In this document: in pieces, positions 6,645 to 12,002 of the stretch
How the letters are laid out: the number at the start of each line of letters is the position of its first letter
How positions within the stretch are numbered: position 1 is the stretch's first letter
Assembly (NCBI GenBank): GCA_026692885.1
Contig: JAPLNJ010000227.1
Location: 1-12,002 of the forward strand
Reading direction: 5' to 3'
DNA: 12,002 nt
Source: Planctomycetota bacterium
Lineage (GTDB): Bacteria; Planctomycetota; Planctomycetia; Pirellulales; Pirellulaceae
The notes under the pieces: generated by a model
The model's input: only the letters and a program-made list of their open reading frames with translations
Database searches by the model: none
What the model was told of the DNA's origin: nothing
Position numbers and translations under genes: made by a program

Positions 6645-6732
6645 CGGCGGAACACGCTTGGGCCGTTAGTATGGCTGCTGCCGAATGGTGCTGCAATGCT
6701 CCGGGGTGGACGAAAACAAAGGCTCGGTTGGG

Positions 6733-6796
6733 GGCCTTGATCATAAGGTTACGATGATCTGCTGCTGGTGTTTTGCGCAACCTTATGACCAAGGCC
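6733..6796. repeat. Inverted repeat with 18-bp arms
   Basis: GGCCTTGATCATAAGGTT (6733-6750) and AACCTTATGACCAAGGCC (6779-6796) are inverted copies with one mismatch, separated by 28 bases. The motif CCAAGGCCG recurs at 6941-6949 inside the next repeat cluster. Confidence 0.7.
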
Positions 6797-6802
6797 GTTC
6801 CG

Positions 6803-6936
6803 CCCCATCCGGGCTTGCCCCGAATGGCACGAGGTTAAGCATAAGCTCCAATCCCCACGGGGCTTGCCCCGAATGGTACGAGGTTAAGCGGAACCTCCGA
6901 TCCCCACTGGGCTTGCCCCAGTGGACAAGAGGTTTG
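6803..6936 (+). repeat. Three direct repeats of about 50-bp period (GGGCTTGCCCC family)
   Basis: Copies begin at 6803, 6853 and 6902. Each starts CCCCA, contains GGCTTGCCCC and ends with GAGGTTAAGC, or GAGGTTTG in the third. The first two are nearly identical. The third differs in that CCACTGGGCTTGCCCCAGTGG is itself palindromic. A degenerate further copy is visible at 7129-7162, and an inverted copy at 7055-7089. Confidence 0.75.
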
Positions 6937-7089
6937 AAAACCAAGGCCGCGTACCGCAACCACATCCCGTCCCCTTCGCCGCATTCACCGCCGCCGCAGG
7001 CGGCGGTGAATGCGGCGAAGGGGAATAGATGTGGTGGGGGCCGCTGTTAGTGACCAAACCCTTTTTCCACTGGGGCAAGCCCAGTGGGG
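6902..7089. repeat. 188-bp nested palindromic element
   Basis: The ends 6902-6936 and 7055-7089 are inverted copies, matching at 32 of 35 positions. Inside lie CCACATC (6960-6966) and GATGTGG (7028-7034). At the centre is a perfect hairpin with 25-bp arms (6971-6995 / 6999-7023, loop GCA). The nesting of terminal, middle and central inverted repeats parallels the 5518-5737 element, although the sequences differ. Confidence 0.65.
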
Positions 7090-7128
7090 AAAGTGGCGGA
7101 ATGACAACGACTTACGCTTAATCTAGTA

Positions 7129-7162
7129 CCATCCTGGCTCGCCCCGGTGGAGCGAGGTTTCT
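7129..7162 (+). repeat. Degenerate copy of the GGGCTTGCCCC repeat
   Basis: The segment runs CCATCCTGGCTCGCCCC, then GGTGGAGCGAGGTTTC. It follows the same order as the copies at 6803-6936, with several substitutions. Confidence 0.5.
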
Positions 7163-7223
7163 GGACTACGCCACGGGTCTGCAACCGCCTCACTTCTTCC
7201 GCCGCCTCCCGCCCGCCGCCGCG

Positions 7224-7263
7224 GGTGGCGTTCGGAACCGGCGGCTAGCGCCTTGCCGCTCAC
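7224..7263 (-). repeat. Half copy of the 6161-6224 palindromic repeat
   Basis: Read on the minus strand, this 40-base stretch matches 6161-6200 at 39 of 40 positions. The second arm is missing; the sequence continues instead into a GC-only run (7200-7223). It is therefore a broken or half element. Confidence 0.75.
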
Positions 7264-7303
7264 AACCCAAGCCACCAGCGCGGTGCCGAAGAATCGCAGC
7301 CCG

Positions 7304-7366
7304 CATAATCGACATAATCGGCACAATCGCTGTTTTCTGCATTTTCGGCATAAGCATTGCAGGCCA
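7304..7366. repeat. Degenerate 9-bp-period tandem array
   Basis: CATAATCGA, CATAATCGG and CACAATCGC follow each other exactly (7304-7330). They continue as weaker 9-mers (TGTTTTCTG, CATTTTCGG, CATAAGCAT) to about 7366. No reading frame with a ribosome binding site explains the period. Confidence 0.55.
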
Positions 7367-7576
7367 TCCTGCCGCGGAGTGCGAACCTCGCCATTGCCAG
7401 TGTTTCGGGCGGTTAGGGCGTCAACTCCTGTTGGCATCGCGCGAACGGAAAAAGACACCTGTTCACTGCGGTAATCGCCTGACGACGGGCGAAGGACCGG
7501 CGAATCAATAGGTGTCGCAAAAATAGTAGACGGCGCACTCCGTGTGCCGATTTCCGCGCAACCAGAGGGATCCACC
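7367..7576 (+). promoter_or_regulatory. Upstream region of the right giant gene
   Basis: Two symmetric features are visible: GACACCT (7454-7460) with its complement AGGTGTC (7510-7516), and a small hairpin GGCGCAC-TCC-GTGTGCC (7532-7548, one wobble) 28 bases before the start. No convincing promoter hexamers were found. The leader hairpin could affect translation, but that is conjecture. Confidence 0.3.
7564..7570 (+). promoter_or_regulatory. Ribosome binding site of the right giant gene
   Basis: AGAGGGA ends six bases before the ATG at 7577. It supports this start, which leads straight into the basic N-terminus and LESRQLLA. Confidence 0.55.
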
Positions 7577-10500
7577 ATGCTGTGTACCAAACGTCGTAAC
7601 ACCGTGAAGCGTTCCGCACGCCGAGTCCAGCGACAACGGCGATTGTGGCTGGAGACCCTGGAATCTCGCCAGTTGCTGGCGTCTTCCAGTTCCGCGACTT
7701 GGGACGTCAGCTCCGGTAACTTGACTGTCACCGATACGGTAGGCACGGACAATCAACTGACCGTGAGCGTGGTGGCAGGCAATCTGGTGATCACCGACGC
7801 CAACGCGGCCTTTGTGAATCCTCCGGGGATCGGCGAACTCAGCAACAGCGACAAGACCCTGACCATTCCGCTGGGGGACGTCACGGGCCAGTTGATCGTG
7901 TATGGCAATGGCGGCGACGACAGCCTGACTGTCGATTTCGGCGTCGTCAACCCGATTCCCATCGGCGGGCTGACGTTTCACGGCGTCGCGGGCGTCGACA
8001 CGCTCACCGTCCAGGGTGACACGGGGTTCGCCGCCTTGACCTACGATGCCACCGGGATCGGCGCTGGCACGCTGCAGTTTAGCGATGTGCCGCTGATCAC
8101 CTTTGACGGATTGGAACCCGTCGTGGTCAACCCTGTCTCGGGCACCATCACCATCAATATCGATCCGTTGATCACGGTTCCCGGTCTGCTGACCTCCACG
8201 TTCACCTCGCCGGGGCCATCTCTGGACAATCAAGTGGCGTTTAGTCCCGGAGGGCTCGAGTCCCTGGAATTCAATAACCCGACCAACGCGTTGATCGTGA
8301 ACGGAAGGCCGAACGCTGACGACACGATCACGTTCGCTTCCTTGCACGCCGGATTTAATGCGGCCCTGACGGTGGACGGTCAAGGCGGCACAGACACGGT
8401 GAGTCTGAATACCGGAGACAACGTCGGCTGTGCGGTATCGATCGTCTCCCCGAGCACTATCAACTTGGGCCCTTCCACGATAGCGGGTGCTCTGACTGTC
8501 ACCGCCAGCGGCGATATCTCGATCAGTGGCACTGTGAGATCCAGTTCGGTGACCCTCATCACCACCAGCGGTGCAATCAAGGACAACAACAACAGCAACC
8601 CTGACATTTGGGCCACCGACGCAGTCCTCACGGCGGTCAATGGCATCGGAGCCGGGTCGATCGGAGCCGGCTCGGATACCACGGATACCACCACGAATCC
8701 GTTGAACTACCTGGACACGCGGGTCTCCCGTCTGGATGTCAACAACAATGTCTACAACATTCCGACAGCCGACGGCCAGGTGCAGATTGCCAACGACGGG
8801 GCGCTGCAGCTGATCGACCTCGACGCAACCAAGGCCATGATCATCAACGGTCTCAATCCGGGGACGATACGTGCCAACAGCCCGGAGACCATCAGCACGA
8901 GCATCACCCACAACACCAGCTTCACGTACATGGCTGGCGACGACGTCATTGCCATAGACGACAACTTGACGATAAACAACGACGCCACGGTGACGTTGGA
9001 TTCGTACTCTGCTACGCTGACGTTCCAGGCGGGCGACGACATCCTCTTCGGCGATGCGACCACTACACCTACCACTACGGGGCAGATCAATACGGTTAAG
9101 TTAGGGTGCAGCGTCAGCCTCACGGCCGATCATGACGGCGGCACTGATCCCCCCGTCACCGATGGCTACAGCGGTGGAGTTTTCCAGGCTGCGACCCAAA
9201 CGGTCGCCAGTGTCACGACCACCGACCTGATTATCACCGCGGGCGGCGGGGTGGGCCTGCCCGCTGATCTCTCGGTTTCGCCTTCGCTGCCGCCTGTGCC
9301 GCTAGGAATCAGCGTCGGCACGCTGGATGTGGAAAACACGACCTCTGGCGACATTCTGATTAGCCAGAATACGACGGGGTCACTGTCGGTGGCGAGACTG
9401 AAAAACGAGGCTCCGGGGGGATGGATCCAGTTGTGGGCCAGCGGAAGTACCACGGTGGAAGGTGATCCGGGTGTGAGTGGTGTGAGTACAAACGGAGGTG
9501 GGGTGCTCCTGGCGATGTCGTCCGGCGAGAATCCCTCTTTGGCCGTTAACGCTCCGATCACAACCAACGGCGGCAGTGTGGATTTGGAGGCCGATGGGAG
9601 CGTGACTAGCACCATCGACGGAGTCATCACTACCACCGTGCAGGGGACCAGCGGCGGTAATTCGGGCGACGTCACCGTCATTGCCTCCTTGGGCACACAG
9701 GAGATCCTTGACTTGGCTGGTGATATCGACACCCACGGAGCCAGCAACACAACTGGCGTAGGTGGCAACGGTGGATCCCTGGGGTTTTCGCCAGCTGTCT
9801 ATATTCGCAACATTAGCGGGGCGGTGATCGTGAGCGGCCTGATCACGACCACCGGTGGTTCTGGCACGCCAACAGGCGGCAACGGCGGCGAAGTCGCTTT
9901 GTTCACCGACTCTGGTTCGATTAGCGTTAATGAGCCTGCGTTGATTACTACCTCGGGCGGTTGGGGTTCGACCACAGGCGGTGATGCAGGGGGTATCTAC
10001 GTGAACGTCTACGGCGAAGGTTATGCCGCCACCGTGTCTGTCCCGCTGACTGCCGTCGGTGGGCAGGCAGGGACGGGTGACGGCGGGACGGGCGGACATG
10101 TCCAGGTGACGGCCGCCGACGGCTCCGTCACCGTGTCCACCATTACGGCTTCCGGCGGAGACTCGACTTCCGGCACCGGCGGCTCCGCCTATGGCTGGCA
10201 GCTAATGCCCGGGGCATTTCAAGAGGCGGTCTCCTTGACAACCGCGGGGAATCTCGGCGACGTGACCATCAAGGGCACCGTAACCGCCTTGGGAGGTAAC
10301 TGGGGACAGTCCTTGCAGGGGAATGATGGGGAGGTCTATGTATCGGCAGCCGGTGGGCTCGTGGATGGGTTGGCCACGCCAGACCTGCTGGATGTTTGGG
10401 CCGGCAGGTTGACGGCCAACGCGACGACCGGCGTGGGTTTGGCCAATCCGCTGGACACTCAGGTCACAACGTTGAATGTCACCAATTCCATTTTCGGTTT

Positions 10501-12002
10501 CGGCAGCGGGAACATCGATATCAACGAGTTCGATGCGGTGGACGTGTTCCAGTTGACCAACGATGTGGATGTGGATCAACTGACAGGATCGATCCGCTTG
10601 GTGGCGGGCGGGACGATCACGTTGCTGACCAAGGCGAATCCCCCGCTTCCGTTGTATACCCCTCCCTATCCGACCTATCAGGCCAGCGGCGTCCAGGCGA
10701 CTGACGGTAACGTAACACTGACCGCGGGTGTCACGGCAGGCGTGAACGCCGATGGGGTGCTGAACAACGTCGTGACCCTTAAAGCGAGGACTTCGACGAC
10801 GACGAGCACGGCTGCCGTGACGATCTCGGCTGAGCGGGACGTGCTCGGAGACGCCGCTGGCGACATCACCACGGCGGACGGGAATGTCACAATCACGGCG
10901 GATGCAGATGGTAGCGGGCTGGGCGGCAACAACGACGGGACGATTCAGCTGCGGGGCGACATCACGGCCCTAGGGGGCTCGGTGACGTTGAGCTTGGCCG
11001 ACTGCGACGGCTGGCTCGGTGACGCGACGGTCGTCGCCGACGACGGCCGGATCTTATCGGCGCTCGACATCACCAAGAACGGCTTGGGGGCCTTGCGGCT
11101 GAACCGTGCCGGCAACACTTACACGGGTCTGACGACCGTCAACGATGGCACGTTGATCGTCAACGGCACGCTGTTCGACTCGGTGGCGGCAGGCGGCGTG
11201 GTGGTCACGGACAATGCGATCTTGGGCGGGAACGGCACGATTAACGCCGTGGTGTTGGTCAAGGCCTTCGGCACACTCGATCCGGGCGATTGCCTCGCCA
11301 ACGGGGCGGCGCCTCGTTGCAGTCCTCAACCGGGCAAACTGACCGTCACTTCAGTGCCGCCGGAGGATGGCAGTACGGTGCAGTTCGAGTTCGACGCCAC
11401 GTTCCGCGTCCAGCTGAACGGCTTGATTCCCGGCCAGGCGACGTCGGGGCCACCGGTCGATGGCGGCTACGACCAACTGGTGGTCGACGGGACTGTTAAC
11501 TTGGGTGGCACCACGCCTCCGGGCGCCAACGGCGCGACGCTCCAGACCTCGGTGGGCGTGGGCTTTGTTATGCCGGTGGGAGCCGCGTTCCGCGTGATCA
11601 ATAACGACTCGACGGAATTGGTGAGCAACCAATTCAACGACCTGCCGGAGGAGAGCTTCTTCTATGCGGGCAGCTACGTGATGAACATTTCCTACCAGAG
11701 CGGGTTGAACAACAACGATGTGACGCTGACCCATCCCGGCCGGTACGACTTCAACGCCTACCTGCCAGACACGGACCCCTATTACTACGAATCCGTCGGG
11801 CCCATGTATCCCGGGAACACCGCCCAAGCCTATTCTGAGAGCACCGGGGTGGGGTGGTCGACGACCTCGCCGAACGTGCTGCCGCAAGTCACGGGGCGGG
11901 GCGCGAGTGAAGGGGACAGCCTGGGGCGGAATACATATCCGGTGGGCGCAAGCCCGTCGGGGACTCCCGTCCGCCTGCTGCGCGACTTGCACTTCACGTA
12001 CG
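7577..12002 (+). CDS. Giant LEPR-XLL repeat surface protein with autotransporter-type repeats (3' end outside window)
   Basis: The frame from ATG 7577 is open for 1475 codons to the right edge. Residues 5-22 are very basic and lead into WLETLESRQLLA (24-35), a LEPR-XLL variant with Ser for Pro. Residues about 108-190 hold IVYGNGGDDSLTVDFG ... GLTFHGVAGVDTLTVQG ... FDGLEPVVVN, a module recalled from other planctomycete giants. Residues about 335-420 (SGAIKDNNNSNPDIWA ... GIGAGSIG ... VQIANDGALQL) resemble filamentous-haemagglutinin-type beta-helix repeats. Residues about 728-922 carry six Gly-rich repeats. Residues about 1165-1240 hold an autotransporter-associated beta-strand repeat, followed by the GYDQLVVDG module (about 1296-1361). 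From about 1390 a new domain starts (RYDFNAYLPDTDPYYY ... GVGWST ... RLLRDLHFTY). It is inferred to be an exported adhesin or matrix protein; no enzyme motif is seen. Confidence 0.9.
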   Translation, partial: MLCTKRRNTVKRSARRVQRQRRLWLETLESRQLLASSSSATWDVSSGNLTVTDTVGTDNQLTVSVVAGNLVITDANAAFVNPPGIGELSNSDKTLTIPLGDVTGQLIVYGNGGDDSLTVDFGVVNPIPIGGLTFHGVAGVDTLTVQGDTGFAALTYDATGIGAGTLQFSDVPLITFDGLEPVVVNPVSGTITINIDPLITVPGLLTSTFTSPGPSLDNQVAFSPGGLESLEFNNPTNALIVNGRPNADDTITFASLHAGFNAALTVDGQGGTDTVSLNTGDNVGCAVSIVSPSTINLGPSTIAGALTVTASGDISISGTVRSSSVTLITTSGAIKDNNNSNPDIWATDAVLTAVNGIGAGSIGAGSDTTDTTTNPLNYLDTRVSRLDVNNNVYNIPTADGQVQIANDGALQLIDLDATKAMIINGLNPGTIRANSPETISTSITHNTSFTYMAGDDVIAIDDNLTINNDATVTLDSYSATLTFQAGDDILFGDATTTPTTTGQINTVKLGCSVSLTADHDGGTDPPVTDGYSGGVFQAATQTVASVTTTDLIITAGGGVGLPADLSVSPSLPPVPLGISVGTLDVENTTSGDILISQNTTGSLSVARLKNEAPGGWIQLWASGSTTVEGDPGVSGVSTNGGGVLLAMSSGENPSLAVNAPITTNGGSVDLEADGSVTSTIDGVITTTVQGTSGGNSGDVTVIASLGTQEILDLAGDIDTHGASNTTGVGGNGGSLGFSPAVYIRNISGAVIVSGLITTTGGSGTPTGGNGGEVALFTDSGSISVNEPALITTSGGWGSTTGGDAGGIYVNVYGEGYAATVSVPLTAVGGQAGTGDGGTGGHVQVTAADGSVTVSTITASGGDSTSGTGGSAYGWQLMPGAFQEAVSLTTAGNLGDVTIKGTVTALGGNWGQSLQGNDGEVYVSAAGGLVDGLATPDLLDVWAGRLTANATTGVGLANPLDTQVTTLNVTNSIFGFGSGNIDINEFDAVDVFQLTNDVDVDQLTGSIRLVAGGTITLLTKANPPLPLYTPPYPTYQASGVQATDGNVTLTAGVTAGVNADGVLNNVVTLKARTSTTTSTAAVTISAERDVLGDAAGDITTADGNVTITADADGSGLGGNNDGTIQLRGDITALGGSVTLSLADCDGWLGDATVVADDGRILSALDITKNGLGALRLNRAGNTYTGLTTVNDGTLIVNGTLFDSVAAGGVVVTDNAILGGNGTINAVVLVKAFGTLDPGDCLANGAAPRCSPQPGKLTVTSVPPEDGSTVQFEFDATFRVQLNGLIPGQATSGPPVDGGYDQLVVDGTVNLGGTTPPGANGATLQTSVGVGFVMPVGAAFRVINNDSTELVSNQFNDLPEESFFYAGSYVMNISYQSGLNNNDVTLTHPGRYDFNAYLPDTDPYYYESVGPMYPGNTAQAYSESTGVGWSTTSPNVLPQVTGRGASEGDSLGRNTYPVGASPSGTPVRLLRDLHFTY
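7658..7678 (+). other. LEPR-XLL motif (LESRQLL variant)
   Basis: Residues 28-34 read LESRQLL. Aligned with the left protein, the shared pattern is basic stretch, L-x-LE-[ST]-LE-[PS]-R-x-[LM]-L. The Pro of LEPR is Ser here. Confidence 0.8.
9758..10342 (+). repeat. Six Gly-rich protein repeats of 30-49 residues
   Basis: The cores begin at 9758 (GGNGGSLGF), 9875 (GGNGGEVALF), 9977 (GGDAGGIYV), 10082 (GGTGGHVQV), 10172 (GTGGSAYGW) and 10319 (GNDGEVYV). Each follows a strand ending in T-x-GG or A-x-GG. This is a typical beta-helix turn pattern. Divergence between copies is high, so they are old repeats. Confidence 0.65.
11069..11170 (+). other. Autotransporter-associated beta-strand repeat
   Basis: The residues read ITKNGLGALRLNRAGNTYTG, then LTTVNDGTLIVNGTL. 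This matches the autotransporter-associated repeat pattern (K-x-G-x-G-x-L-x-L ... N-x-Y-x-G-x-T-x-V-x-x-G-x-L). It is followed by the usual continuation VVVTDNAILGGNGTINAVV and GTLDPG. In planctomycetes the repeat occurs without the classical autotransporter barrel. Confidence 0.8.
11462..11657 (+). other. GYDQLVVDG beta-rich module
   Basis: GGYDQLVVDGTVNLGGT is followed by GFVMPVGAAFRVINNDS and LVSNQFNDLPEES. It is the usual partner downstream of the autotransporter-associated repeat and corresponds to residues about 86-142 of the left giant protein. Confidence 0.6.
11741..12002 (+). other. Start of a further domain, cut by the window edge
   Basis: The sequence RYDFNAYLPDTDPYYYESVG, then AYSESTGVGWST and VRLLRDLHFTY resembles the opening of carbohydrate-binding-like beta-sandwich domains in planctomycete giants. 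I recall those as F-D-F-N ... G-Y-G-W ... R-D-x-H. The identification is from memory and the domain is incomplete. Confidence 0.35.

Noticed and set aside
6668..6696. Promoter for the EF-hand gene (TTGCAG, 17 bases, CATACT on the minus strand)
   Set aside because: The spacing is good, but the hexamers match consensus at only three and four positions. That is too weak to list.
6803..6936. CRISPR-like array
   Set aside because: The period is about 50 bases, but the copies vary in sequence and the gaps between them are only about 12 bases. There are only three units, one copy is inverted nearby, and no cas gene is seen.
6685..7050. 121-codon plus-strand frame and overlapping minus-strand frames
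   Set aside because: Both strands give similar peptides (SPSPHSPPP, AVNAAKG) because the DNA is palindromic. This is repeat translation and not a gene.
7904..7927. RTX calcium-binding nonapeptide (GNGGDDSL) in the right giant protein
   Set aside because: It is a single occurrence without the tandem GGxGxDxLx array, and belongs to a beta module recalled from planctomycete giants.
7505..8911. Long minus-strand open frame (468 codons), with others at 9380-10099, 10202-10579 and 11351-11992
   Set aside because: Same antisense effect opposite the right giant gene. The plus frame has the start signal, LEPR-XLL motif and recognisable beta repeats.
11069..11657. Classical type V autotransporter
   Set aside because: The associated beta-strand repeat is present, but the N-terminus is a LEPR-XLL type and no barrel domain is visible in the window. 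In planctomycetes the repeat is used in non-autotransporter giants.

Overview
The window looks like part of a planctomycete chromosome, probably from the Pirellulales. I base this on the GC-rich composition, two giant secreted-type proteins that each begin with a LEPR-XLL motif, a small exported EF-hand protein, and an intergenic region full of palindromic repeats. No rRNA, tRNA or housekeeping marker is present, so the taxonomy is an inference from gene content.

Layout. Positions 1-5200 are filled by the minus-strand 5' part of one giant gene (1733 codons visible, continuing past position 1). Positions 7577-12002 are filled by the plus-strand 5' part of a second giant gene (1475 codons visible, continuing past the right edge). 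I read both frames codon by codon and found no internal stop. Between them lie about 2.4 kb holding one small gene on the minus strand (6266-6580, exported two-EF-hand protein). The rest of that gap is almost entirely inverted and direct repeats: a 220-bp nested palindrome with terminal inverted repeats (5518-5737), a 33-bp-arm hairpin (6018-6113), a 27-bp-arm hairpin (6161-6224) with a half copy at 7224-7263, a cluster of about 50-bp direct repeats leading into a 188-bp nested palindrome (6733-7162), and a 9-bp-period array (7304-7366).

How the genes may work together. The two giant proteins are divergently oriented and share an Arg-rich N-terminus followed by L-x-LE-[ST]-LE-[PS]-R. They also share a beta-rich module (GYDxLxVxG ... 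GFxPxxGxxFxI). The rest of each is beta-solenoid or adhesin-like repeat sequence: four 260-residue repeats in the left protein, and FhaB-like, Gly-rich and autotransporter-associated beta-strand repeats in the right one. Both are most likely exported to the cell surface or matrix. The EF-hand protein would be a small calcium-binding secreted neighbour. A functional link between the three is only suggested by location.

Limits. Neither giant protein's C-terminus is visible, so anchoring or sorting domains cannot be judged. Enzymatic activity is not evident in either. Repeat families were defined by eye inside this window only.
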